Source of the DNA: an uncultured Prevotellaceae bacterium
Lineage (GTDB): Bacteria > Bacteroidota > Bacteroidia > Bacteroidales > Bacteroidaceae
Direction: 5' to 3'
Assembly (NCBI GenBank): GCA_937898415.1
Contig: CALDLA010000154.1
Location: 1 to 8,225 of the forward strand
DNA length: 8,225 bases
In this document: one piece after another, positions 1-6,031 of the stretch
How the letters are laid out: every line of letters starts with the position of its first letter
How positions within the stretch are numbered: position 1 is the first letter of the stretch
Translations under genes and position numbers: made by a program
Notes under the pieces: model-generated
The model's database searches: none
Told to the model about the DNA's origin: nothing
What the model saw: the letters and a program-made list of their open reading frames with translations, nothing else

Positions 1-1424
1 GTGCCACGCCTGAGTTCCTGATGTACATGAACTACTTCATCGGCAAGGAGTACGGCCAGGACTACTGGAAGCGCGCCGACGAGCAGGCCGACCTGAGCCT
101 GAAGAAGCGTACGATAGACAAGATTATCACCGACTACTTTGAGCAGATTGTCTATACGCTGAACCAGCCGACGGGTGCCCGCAACTATCAGGCCGTGTTC
201 TGGAACATAGCTTACTACGACCGCTACTACTTCGAGAGCATTTTTGGTGACTTCTACTTCCCCGATGGGTCGAAACCCGATTGGGACGGACTGAGCTGGC
301 TGCAGAAGCGCTTCATGAAGTGGTTTAACAAGGAGCGTACGAAGACGCTGCTGACTTTCCCCGTTGAGACGATGGCGCTGCTGACCGACGGCAATGGCGA
401 CTGCAAGGACCAGGAGTGGGGCGAGTTCACGGCCGAGATGTATGCTGAGGGACACTCGTTCTTCACCTATATGAGTGACAATGCCGACTCGCTGTCGTCG
501 TGCTGCCGTCTGCGCAATGAGATTACGGACAACGGCTTCAGCTACACGCTGGGAGCAGGCGGTGTGTCAACGGGCTCGAAGAGTGTGCTGACCATCAACC
601 TGAACCGTTGCATCCAGTATGCCGTCAATCATCAAATAGACTATCTGGAGTACCTGAGCCAGATTATCGACCTGTGCCACAAGGTGCAGCTGGCCTACAA
701 CGAGAACCTGAAGGAGCTGCAGGCCCACGGCATGCTGCCGCTGTTCGACGCCGGCTATATCAACATCGGGCGCCAGTACCTGACCATTGGCATCAACGGA
801 CTGGTGGAGGCTGCTGAGTTCATGGGGTTGAAGATTACGCCCAACGACGACTACCTGCATTTCGTGCAGAGTATCTTAGGTCTGATTGAGAAGTACAACA
901 AGCAGTACCGCACGAAGGACGTGATGTTCAACTGCGAGATGATTCCCGCCGAGAACGTCGGCGTGAAGCATGCCAAGTGGGATCGTGAGGACGGTTATTT
1001 CGTTCCGCGCGACTGTTATAACTCCTACTTCTACGTGGTGGAGGACGACTCGCTGACCATCATCGACAAGTTCAAGCTGCACGGTGCTCCCTACATTGAG
1101 CACCTGACGGGCGGCTCGGCCCTGCACATGAACCTGGAGGAGCACCTGTCGAAGCAGCAGTACCTGCAGTTGCTGAAGGTGGCTGCGCAGGAGGGTTGTA
1201 ACTACTTCACGTTCAACATCCCCAACACGGTGTGCAATGACTGCGGCACCATCGATAAGCGCTATCTAAAGGAGTGTCCGCATTGCCATTCTAAGAACAT
1301 CGACTACATGACCCGTATCATCGGCTACCTGAAGCGCGTGAGCAACTTCTCCCAGCCTCGTCAGGAGGAAGCTGCACGCCGATTTTATGCGACGGCGAAG
1401 AAGAAGCAGATGCAGGAATGTTGA
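1..1424 (+). CDS. nrdD: Anaerobic ribonucleoside-triphosphate reductase (5'-truncated)
   Basis: Class III ribonucleotide reductase, which reduces NTPs to dNTPs without oxygen in the cytoplasm using a glycyl radical. The reading frame is open to the left edge (six codons precede the first ATG at 21), so the N-terminus lies outside the window. About 473 residues are visible, against roughly 600-730 in the family. Numbering from the ATG at 21, a cysteine pair in SSCCRLRN (C161, C162) lies where the thiyl-radical cysteine is expected. A zinc site is formed by C405-x2-C408 and C419-x2-C422. The glycyl radical loop RIIGY follows, with G435 as the probable radical residue, 33 residues before the C-terminus. 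The stop overlaps the nrdG start (ATGTTGA), which suggests translational coupling with its activase. Identification is firm; only the choice of active-site cysteine is inferred. Confidence 0.97.
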   Translation, partial: ATPEFLMYMNYFIGKEYGQDYWKRADEQADLSLKKRTIDKIITDYFEQIVYTLNQPTGARNYQAVFWNIAYYDRYYFESIFGDFYFPDGSKPDWDGLSWLQKRFMKWFNKERTKTLLTFPVETMALLTDGNGDCKDQEWGEFTAEMYAEGHSFFTYMSDNADSLSSCCRLRNEITDNGFSYTLGAGGVSTGSKSVLTINLNRCIQYAVNHQIDYLEYLSQIIDLCHKVQLAYNENLKELQAHGMLPLFDAGYINIGRQYLTIGINGLVEAAEFMGLKITPNDDYLHFVQSILGLIEKYNKQYRTKDVMFNCEMIPAENVGVKHAKWDREDGYFVPRDCYNSYFYVVEDDSLTIIDKFKLHGAPYIEHLTGGSALHMNLEEHLSKQQYLQLLKVAAQEGCNYFTFNIPNTVCNDCGTIDKRYLKECPHCHSKNIDYMTRIIGYLKRVSNFSQPRQEEAARRFYATAKKKQMQEC

Positions 1425-1885
1425 AGTATGTAAATACTGACGTTGTATTCCAGGAGATACCCGACGAGGTGACGTTGGCCATCAACATAGCCAACTGTCC
1501 CTGCCGCTGTCCCGGCTGTCACAGCCACTACCTGTGGGACGATGTCGGGCTTCCCCTGGATACATCGGCTATCGACGAGTTTGTAGGACGGCTGGCTTCT
1601 GACATCACCTGCATCGCGATGATGGGGGGCGACGCTGACCCGAAGTCGGTCAACATGCTGGCACAGTACATCCACGAGGAGTATCCTCAGCTAAAGGTGG
1701 CCTGGTACTCGGGCCGCATCCGCATACCCTCCGTCGTCAACAAGACCGACTTCGACTATATTAAGGTGGGACCGTATATACGCCACCTGGGGCCGCTCAA
1801 GTCGCCGACCACCAATCAGCGAATGTACCGTCAGGCGGATGACGGTACGTTTGAAGATATCACTTATAGGTTTTGGAGGAAGTGA
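1418..1885 (+). CDS. nrdG: Anaerobic RNR-activating radical SAM protein
   Basis: Activase that uses a [4Fe-4S] cluster and S-adenosylmethionine to make the glycyl radical on NrdD. The protein has 155 residues, close to the usual size for NrdG. The radical-SAM motif Cx3Cx2C is C27-C31-C34 within NCPCRCPGCHS; C29 is an additional cysteine inside the motif. A GGD motif at 70-72 fits the SAM-binding segment. The C-terminal stretch around residues 118-138 (VGPY, then GPLKSPTTNQRMY) is characteristic of the family. The ATG lies inside the last codons of nrdD with a 7-nt overlap, so the two proteins are probably made from one mRNA in fixed ratio. The stop codon falls within the first unit of a heptameric repeat, and a terminator follows at 1920-1946. 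Confidence 0.96.
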   Translation: MLKYVNTDVVFQEIPDEVTLAINIANCPCRCPGCHSHYLWDDVGLPLDTSAIDEFVGRLASDITCIAMMGGDADPKSVNMLAQYIHEEYPQLKVAWYSGRIRIPSVVNKTDFDYIKVGPYIRHLGPLKSPTTNQRMYRQADDGTFEDITYRFWRK

Positions 1886-1908
1886 AAAGTGAGGAGTGAA
1901 GAGTGAAG
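1881..1908 (+). repeat. Heptameric tandem repeat, AGTGARR x4
   Basis: Four consecutive 7-nt units can be read: AGTGAAA (1881), AGTGAGG (1888), AGTGAAG (1895) and AGTGAAG (1902). The array begins at the nrdG stop codon and ends a few bases before the terminator A-tract. The same theme recurs on the opposite strand at 7188-7222 and in short form at 7332-7345. The function is unknown. Confidence 0.8.
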
Positions 1909-1913
1909 GAAAG

Positions 1914-1946
1914 AAAAAAGGACGGGCATATTGCCTGTCCTTTTTT
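1914..1946 (+). terminator. Bidirectional intrinsic terminator between nrdG and tRNA-Thr
   Basis: The stem pairs GGACGGGCA (1920-1928) with TGCCTGTCC (1932-1940), giving nine pairs including one G-U, around a TAT loop. It is followed by six T on the + strand (1941-1946). Six A at 1914-1919 provide the U-tract for transcripts from the - strand, where the G-U pair becomes a C-A mismatch, so the + direction should be stronger. It can end both nrdDG and the SRP RNA-tRNA unit. Confidence 0.88.
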
Positions 1947-1947
1947 G

Positions 1948-2021
1948 AGCCTCTTGTCGGATTCGAACCAACGACCCCGAGATTACAAATCACGTGCTCT
2001 GGCCAACTGAGCTAAAGAGGC
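1948..2021 (-). tRNA. tRNA-Thr (anticodon UGU)
   Basis: A 74-nt cloverleaf is read on the - strand. The acceptor stem pairs GCCTCTT with AAGAGGC, the D stem GCTC with GAGC, and the T arm is GTTGG-TTCGAAT-CCGAC. The anticodon loop TTTGTAA places TGT (complement of 1985-1987) in the anticodon, so the tRNA carries threonine and reads ACA and possibly other ACN codons. The anticodon stem CGTGA/TCTCG has a U-U mismatch at its middle pair. The discriminator base is U and CCA is not encoded. It lies 4 nt downstream of the SRP RNA on the same strand, without a promoter of its own, and ends 2 nt before the A-side of the terminator region. Confidence 0.96.
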
Positions 2022-2025
2022 GGGT

Positions 2026-2121
2026 GGGCAAGCTTGCTGTATCGCGCCGCTACAACCAAGTACCTTTGCTACGTTCCCGTCCTGGAGGATTCCGAGGGAG
2101 CTGGCCGTACAGGACTTGCCC
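2026..2121 (-). ncRNA. ffs: Signal recognition particle RNA, small bacterial type
   Basis: RNA scaffold of the signal recognition particle; it binds Ffh and takes part in co-translational membrane targeting. Read on the - strand, the ends pair as GGGCAAG (2121-2115) with CTTGCCC (2032-2026), followed by CTGTA with TACAG. The diagnostic Ffh-binding domain IV is present as CAGG-ACG-GGAA-CGT-AGCA: a GGAA tetraloop on a 3-bp stem, flanked by the conserved internal-loop strands CAGG and AGCA. The length is about 96 nt, in the range of 4.5S-type RNAs. A TACCTTTG promoter lies upstream, and tRNA-Thr follows after 4 nt, so RNase P cleavage of the tRNA would leave only a short SRP 3' trailer. Exact ends are inferred from the terminal helix. 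Confidence 0.88.
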
Positions 2122-2142
2122 ATGTTTGCTCGAAAGCGGCTG

Positions 2143-2150
2143 CAAAGGTA
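2143..2150 (-). promoter_or_regulatory. Bacteroidetes -7 promoter box for SRP RNA-tRNA-Thr
   Basis: TACCTTTG on the - strand matches the TAnnTTTG consensus of the Bacteroidetes primary sigma factor. It lies 21 nt upstream of the first base of the SRP terminal helix, so a short 5' leader would be processed away. No clear TTG -33 element is visible. The A/T-rich heptamer array at 2161-2188 occupies that position. Confidence 0.7.
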
Positions 2151-2160
2151 CACAAATAAA

Positions 2161-2188
2161 TTAAGAATTAAGAATTAGGAATTAAGAA
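2161..2188. repeat. Heptameric tandem repeat, TTAAGAA x4
   Basis: Four 7-nt units: TTAAGAA (2161), TTAAGAA (2168), TTAGGAA (2175) and TTAAGAA (2182). The array sits immediately upstream of the SRP RNA promoter, where the -33 region and an UP-like element would be, and upstream of the DUF4199 gene on the other strand. The 7-nt period is the same as in the other intergenic arrays of this window. Confidence 0.8.
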
Positions 2189-2245
2189 TTTTGTTGTTTT
2201 AACTATTTTTTAGCGGAAACGGCTCGTTATGTGATGGAAAATGCG

Positions 2246-2253
2246 TAATTTTG
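2246..2253 (+). promoter_or_regulatory. Bacteroidetes -7 promoter box for the DUF4199-led operon
   Basis: TAATTTTG matches TAnnTTTG and lies 25 nt upstream of the DUF4199 start, which implies a short leader of about 20 nt. The -33 element is not obvious. This is the only good promoter candidate seen before the six-gene + strand cluster. Confidence 0.6.
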
Positions 2254-2278
2254 CAGTCGAAAAGTCGAGAATGTTAAA

Positions 2279-2842
2279 ATGACACCAGCAGAATATGTTC
2301 AGTTGAAGGCTTTCGCCCGTGTTGACGGTGCCCTGCTTTCTGTGATATGGGTGGCCAGCTTTGCCTGCTACATCGTCGGCATGGCCAATCCCACGTTTGC
2401 GATGATAGCCCTGTGCCTGATGGTGTTCACGCCCTTCTTCGTAGGCCAGCGTCTGGGCAAGTTCCGTGATGTGGGTCGCGACGGCGTCATCTCCATCCGT
2501 CGGGGCTGGGCCTATTCCGTGTTTGTGTTCTTCTATGCAGCCGTCCTGCTGGCCTTGGCGCAGTACGTCTACTTTGCCTATATCGACCAAGGTTACATGT
2601 TGTTCTCGTTCTCGCGCACCATGTCGTCGCCCGAGTTCAAGAAGATTGTCGAGCAGTACGGTATGCAGCAGGCCATGAAGGACAGTCTGGAGGCGATGGG
2701 GCAGATGCGTCCCATTGACTACGCGCTGAACGTGCTGACGATGAACATCCTGGCGGGTATCGTCTTAGGGTTGCCCATTGCCGCTTTCATGCAGCGCCGT
2801 GTGCCCCCTAAGTTGGGGGGATGGGGGTCTGAACAGACGTAA
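2279..2842 (+). CDS. DUF4199 family membrane protein, tail supplied by a repeat
   Basis: A 187-residue inner-membrane protein of unknown function. Four hydrophobic segments are visible at about 17-37, 38-58, 78-102 and 148-171, with a polar stretch at 103-147 between the last two. This layout and the position just before a family 2 glycosyltransferase fit the DUF4199 family of Bacteroidetes, which I recognise from the sequence only. The last 12 or so residues (from V175, ending PPKLGGWGSEQT) are encoded by the left arm of the inverted repeat, so the original C-terminus was probably near residue 174. ATG at 2279 is chosen because it follows the promoter box closely. An ATG at 2271 in another frame opens only a three-codon ORF (MLK). 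A supporting membrane role for the glycosyltransferase is inferred from context alone. Confidence 0.82.
   Translation: MTPAEYVQLKAFARVDGALLSVIWVASFACYIVGMANPTFAMIALCLMVFTPFFVGQRLGKFRDVGRDGVISIRRGWAYSVFVFFYAAVLLALAQYVYFAYIDQGYMLFSFSRTMSSPEFKKIVEQYGMQQAMKDSLEAMGQMRPIDYALNVLTMNILAGIVLGLPIAAFMQRRVPPKLGGWGSEQT
2803..2835 (+). repeat. Left arm of a 33-bp inverted repeat (REP-like)
   Basis: This arm matches the reverse complement of 2910-2942 at 32 of 33 positions; the exception is G2815. It contains its own small hairpin, CCCCCTAA-G-TTGGGGGG at 2804-2820, with one T-G pair. It overlaps the end of the DUF4199 gene and encodes that protein's final residues. Confidence 0.92.
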
Positions 2843-2909
2843 GAATTAATCAGATTGAGATCATAACAAAAGTATTAACAAATTAAATAGAGGGAGAGAA
2901 CAATAAGGT

Positions 2910-2942
2910 TGTTCAGACCCCCATCCCCCTAACTTAGGGGGC
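2910..2942 (-). repeat. Right arm of the 33-bp inverted repeat (REP-like)
   Basis: This arm is the inverted copy of 2803-2835. It contains a perfect palindrome, CCCCCTAACTTAGGGGG at 2925-2941. The arm ends 8 nt before the glycosyltransferase start codon, so its G-run is the only purine-rich stretch at Shine-Dalgarno distance. The 74 bp between the arms are A+T-rich and hold no ORF. No target-site duplication is visible outside the pair. Confidence 0.92.
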
Positions 2943-2950
2943 TCAAAGAA

Positions 2951-3907
2951 ATGGATATATCAGTAGTAATACCTCTTTATAATGAGGACGAATCCATCCC
3001 CGAACTCTACGCCTGGATAGAGCGGGTGATGAAAGCCAACAACTTCACGTTCGAAGTCATCTTCATCAATGATGGCTCTACCGACCGTTCCTGGGACATC
3101 ATCAACGAACTGCACCAGAAGCAGCCCGAGCAGGTGAAGGGCATCAAGTTCCGCCGCAACTACGGCAAGAGTCCCGCCCTCTACTGCGGTTTTGCACAGG
3201 CCCAGGGCGACGTGGTCATCACCATGGACGCCGACCTGCAGGACTCGCCCGACGAGATTCCAGAGCTGTATCGCATGATCATGGAAGAAGGCTACGACCT
3301 CGTCTCGGGCTACAAGCAGAAGCGCTATGATCCGCTGTCGAAGACGCTGCCCACGAAACTGTTCAATGCCACCGCCCGCAAGATCAGCGGCATTAAGAAC
3401 CTGCACGACTTCAACTGCGGTCTGAAGGCCTACCGCAAGGCGGTAGTCAAGAACATTGAGGTCTACGGCGAGATGCACCGCTACATTCCCTATCTGGCCA
3501 AGCAGGCCGGCTTTGACAAGATAGGCGAGAAGGTGGTCCAGCATCAGGCCCGCAAGTACGGCCAGTCGAAGTTCATGGGCCTGAACCGCTTTGTTAACGG
3601 CTATCTTGACCTGCTGACGCTGTGGTTCCTCTCGACGTTTGGCAAGAAGCCGATGCACGTCTTCGGATTCTTAGGCACCATCATGTTCTTCATCGGTTTC
3701 GTGGCCGCCTTTGTCATTGGTGCCGACAAACTCTGGTGTCTGGCCAACCATATCCCCCAGCGACTGGTGACCGACTCTCCCTACTTCTATATCGCCCTGA
3801 CCATGATGATGATTGGCACGCAGCTCTTCCTGACGGGCTTCATAGGCGACCTCATCAGTCGTTCGTCGTCAGGCCGTAACGACTATCAGATAGAGGAGAC
3901 GATATGA
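2951..3907 (+). CDS. Family 2 glycosyltransferase, polyprenyl-phosphate type (GtrB/DPM1-like)
   Basis: Probably transfers a sugar from a nucleotide donor to polyprenyl phosphate on the cytoplasmic face, giving a lipid-linked sugar for envelope glycans. The GT-A domain covers about residues 1-230. It has VIPLYNE (6-12), the donor-binding NDGSTD (40-45), the metal-binding DADLQD (93-98) and the HQARKYGQSK segment (198-207) typical of the DPM1/GtrB/ArnC group. Two transmembrane helices follow at about 235-257 and 278-302, as in GtrB-type enzymes. At 318 residues the length is normal. The start at 2951 gives the canonical N-terminus MDISVVIPLYNE. The stop overlaps the next start by 4 nt (ATGA). 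The donor sugar cannot be told from sequence. The DUF4199 gene just upstream is a likely functional partner. Confidence 0.93.
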   Translation: MDISVVIPLYNEDESIPELYAWIERVMKANNFTFEVIFINDGSTDRSWDIINELHQKQPEQVKGIKFRRNYGKSPALYCGFAQAQGDVVITMDADLQDSPDEIPELYRMIMEEGYDLVSGYKQKRYDPLSKTLPTKLFNATARKISGIKNLHDFNCGLKAYRKAVVKNIEVYGEMHRYIPYLAKQAGFDKIGEKVVQHQARKYGQSKFMGLNRFVNGYLDLLTLWFLSTFGKKPMHVFGFLGTIMFFIGFVAAFVIGADKLWCLANHIPQRLVTDSPYFYIALTMMMIGTQLFLTGFIGDLISRSSSGRNDYQIEETI

Positions 3908-4392
3908 AGAAAGCCACCGTTCTGTTCCTCTCGTCCTGCCTCCTGACGCTGGCGGCCTGCACCAGCATTGACTGTCCGCTGGACCATCTGGTCATGACCA
4001 AGTACTCGCTGATGCTGCCTGGCCTGACTACCGACACGCTGAGGGACACGCTCAACATCACCACGCGGCGGATGGACGGGAAGGACACGCTGCTGCTGAA
4101 CAAGGGCATCGGACTGACCAACTTCTCAGTGACCGTCAGCTATACCAACCCGGAGGACACACTCTGCTTCAAGTTTAGCAACACTGGCTATGCTGCTGTT
4201 GACACCGTATGGGTCAAGAAGGAGGACACCCCGCACTTCGAGTCCGTCGACTGCACCCCCACGTACTACCACAACATCACGGCAGTACGTTCCACCCACC
4301 ACGCTATTGACTCTGTCATCATTAATAACCCCACGGTAGACTATGACCCTCAGAAAGTTCATTTCCACCTCTATCTCAAGAGCCGCGATTAG
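3904..4392 (+). CDS. DUF6452 family lipoprotein
   Basis: A 162-residue predicted lipoprotein. The N-terminus MKKATVLFLSSCLLTLAAC has a basic start, a hydrophobic core and a lipobox L16-A17-A18-C19, so C19 would be lipidated after signal peptidase II cleavage. The mature protein begins CTSIDCPLD and alternates short strand-like segments with many Thr and Asp, which suggests a small beta-sandwich. There are no transmembrane segments after the signal. This pattern matches DUF6452, a Bacteroidetes family of unknown function that I recall sitting beside DUF6048 genes, as here. It overlaps the glycosyltransferase gene by 4 nt and the next gene by 50 nt, so translation is probably coupled. A periplasmic or outer-membrane accessory role for its neighbour is inference. 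Confidence 0.82.
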   Translation: MKKATVLFLSSCLLTLAACTSIDCPLDHLVMTKYSLMLPGLTTDTLRDTLNITTRRMDGKDTLLLNKGIGLTNFSVTVSYTNPEDTLCFKFSNTGYAAVDTVWVKKEDTPHFESVDCTPTYYHNITAVRSTHHAIDSVIINNPTVDYDPQKVHFHLYLKSRD

Positions 4393-5035
4393 CCTGCTGC
4401 TGTTGCTAGGCTGTTGGACGTCGGCCGACGCACAGAAGCTGTTCAAGCTCGAGAAGGACAGCATCCCCCTGCTGCGAGGCTTCCAGGTGTCGTTCGACCT
4501 GTTCGGTGCCGCACAGATGATGCTGGGCGACTATGGACAGTACGAAGCTGCCCTCCGACTGAACCTGCACGACCAGTGGTTCCCCATCGTTGAGCTGGGC
4601 TACGGCAAGTCCGACTATGATGAGGACGTCGTGACGGGTATTGCCTACAAGACCCAGGCACCCTATTTCCGCGTTGGCATGGACTTCAACCTGCTGAAGA
4701 AGAAGCATCAGGCCAACCGCCTGCTGATGGGACTCCGCTACGCCTATACCTCTTATAAAGTAGATATTTGGCACGCAGAGTTTCCTGACCCAGCATGGAT
4801 GTGGCCTGTCCACTACGACATCCGCGACCAACAATGCTCGCAGCATTGGGTGGAGGCCGTTGTCGGCATCGATGCCCAGGTGTTCGGCCCCGTCCACTTG
4901 GGGTGGAGCCTGCGTTACAAGCAGCGCCTGTCACACAAGGACGGCGTCACAGGCAAGACCTGGTACATACCGGGCTACGGCACGTGGGATTCGTCTGCAC
5001 TGGGCGGTACGTTTAACTTAATCATTGACATTTGA
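4343..5035 (+). CDS. DUF6048 family predicted outer-membrane beta-barrel protein
   Basis: A 230-residue exported protein. Residues 1-30 form a signal peptide: basic start, LLLLLGC hydrophobic core, and A28-D29-A30 just before Q31 as a signal peptidase I site. LLGC at 21-24 could be read as a weak lipobox, so a lipoprotein is not excluded. The rest shows alternating amphipathic strands ending in aromatic-rich turns, such as VELGYGKSDYD, YFRVGMDFNLL and HLGWSLRYKQR, and closes with GGTFNLIIDI, as in small outer-membrane barrels. I recognise DUF6048, unknown function. The ATG at 4343 lies 50 nt inside the upstream gene, but no later in-frame start would keep the signal peptide, so the overlap is probably real. 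It ends 7 nt before the first ATG of apbE. Confidence 0.83.
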   Translation: MTLRKFISTSISRAAISLLLLLGCWTSADAQKLFKLEKDSIPLLRGFQVSFDLFGAAQMMLGDYGQYEAALRLNLHDQWFPIVELGYGKSDYDEDVVTGIAYKTQAPYFRVGMDFNLLKKKHQANRLLMGLRYAYTSYKVDIWHAEFPDPAWMWPVHYDIRDQQCSQHWVEAVVGIDAQVFGPVHLGWSLRYKQRLSHKDGVTGKTWYIPGYGTWDSSALGGTFNLIIDI

Positions 5036-5042
5036 TCCGTTT

Positions 5043-6020
5043 ATGGGCATGGAGCAGAGCCGGAAGCGAAAGATGCTGTGGCAGTTGCCACTGTTGGTGT
5101 TCCTCATCGTGGGGACTGTTTTGATTATACGTCAGCAGCGTTCCATGCCATACCAGCATGACGAGGGCTTTATTTTTGGTACGGTCTATAGCGTCACCTA
5201 TCAGAGCGAGCAGAACCTGAAGGCTGAGATTGAGGCAGCCCTGATGCAGGTGGACGCGGAGTTCTCCATGTTCAACGACACCTCGACAGTCTCGCGCATC
5301 AATCGTGGCGAGCAGCCTCCCCGTAGTGCCATGTTCAACGAGGTGTTCCAGCTGGCACAGACCGTCCATCAGGAGACCGAGGGGGCCTTCGACATCACCG
5401 TCGCACCGCTGGTCAACGCCTGGGGCTTCGGCTTCAAGCACGAGCAGATGCCCACTCGTCAGCAGGTTGACAGCTTGCTGAAGATCCGTAACCAGTACGA
5501 CTTCTCAGCTATTGCCAAGGGCTATGGCTCTGACGTGGTGGCCCGCTTGCTGCGTAGCTGCGACGTCAGCAACTTCATGGTCGAGATTGGTGGCGAGGTG
5601 GTCACCCAGGGCGTCAGTGCCAAGCGGCTGCCTTGGCGCATCGGCGTTACCAAGCCTACCGACGACTCCCTCTCCGTGAGCGGTGAGCTGCAGACCGTGC
5701 TCAATGTCACTGACATGGCGATGGCCACCAGCGGCAACTACCGCAATTTCTACTACAAGGGCGGCAAGAAGTATGCCCACACCATCGACCCCAAGACAGG
5801 CTACCCCGTTCAGCACTCCCTGCTGTCGGCCACTGTCCTGGCCAAGAGCTGTGCCACGGCCGATGCCTATGCCACCTCGTTCATGGTCATGGGTATGGAG
5901 CGGGCCAAGGCCGTGCTCGACCGTCATCCTGAGCTGATGGCCTATTTCATCTATGCCCAGCCTGACGGCTCGAACAGTGTATGGTTCTCGCCTACATTGA
6001 AGAAGAAGATTGAAGAATAA
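5043..6020 (+). CDS. apbE: FAD:protein FMN transferase (ApbE)
   Basis: Covalently attaches FMN from FAD to a threonine in target proteins such as the NqrB/NqrC or RnfG/RnfD subunits of sodium- or proton-pumping complexes; it acts on the periplasmic side. From the ATG at 5043 the protein has 325 residues. A membrane anchor spans about 12-29 after a basic stretch, with no lipobox. Family motifs are in order: GAFDITVAPLVNAWGFG (114-130), DFSAIAKGYGSD (153-164), VEIGGEV (180-186), TSGNYRNFY (229-237), YAHTIDPKTGYP (244-255) and the metal-binding ATADAYATS (271-279). All key parts look intact. Start alternatives are ATG at 5049 and a TTG at 5025 that overlaps the previous gene; no Shine-Dalgarno motif decides between them. 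No Nqr or Rnf target gene lies nearby. Confidence 0.95.
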   Translation: MGMEQSRKRKMLWQLPLLVFLIVGTVLIIRQQRSMPYQHDEGFIFGTVYSVTYQSEQNLKAEIEAALMQVDAEFSMFNDTSTVSRINRGEQPPRSAMFNEVFQLAQTVHQETEGAFDITVAPLVNAWGFGFKHEQMPTRQQVDSLLKIRNQYDFSAIAKGYGSDVVARLLRSCDVSNFMVEIGGEVVTQGVSAKRLPWRIGVTKPTDDSLSVSGELQTVLNVTDMAMATSGNYRNFYYKGGKKYAHTIDPKTGYPVQHSLLSATVLAKSCATADAYATSFMVMGMERAKAVLDRHPELMAYFIYAQPDGSNSVWFSPTLKKKIEE

Positions 6021-6031
6021 GACACGCCGCC

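Noticed and set aside
2061..2068. TACCTTTG on the + strand inside the SRP RNA as a second promoter
   Set aside because: It is the complement of the conserved SRP segment AGCAAAGGTA and has no + strand gene at a sensible distance, so it is probably coincidental.
1881..2188. Heptamer arrays as CRISPR repeats
   Set aside because: The units are 7 nt, contiguous and without spacers.
2803..2942. The inverted repeat as an intrinsic terminator or as the ends of an insertion sequence
   Set aside because: No T-tract follows either arm, and the 74 bp between the arms cannot encode a transposase. No target duplication is visible.
2960..3658. A 232-codon - strand open frame opposite the glycosyltransferase gene
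   Set aside because: It is a composition shadow of a well-supported gene; its translation shows no recognisable domain, and no promoter or leader accompanies it.
5025..5042. TTG at 5025 as the apbE start
   Set aside because: It would add six residues overlapping the previous gene; two ATG codons follow at 5043 and 5049 and keep the whole membrane anchor.
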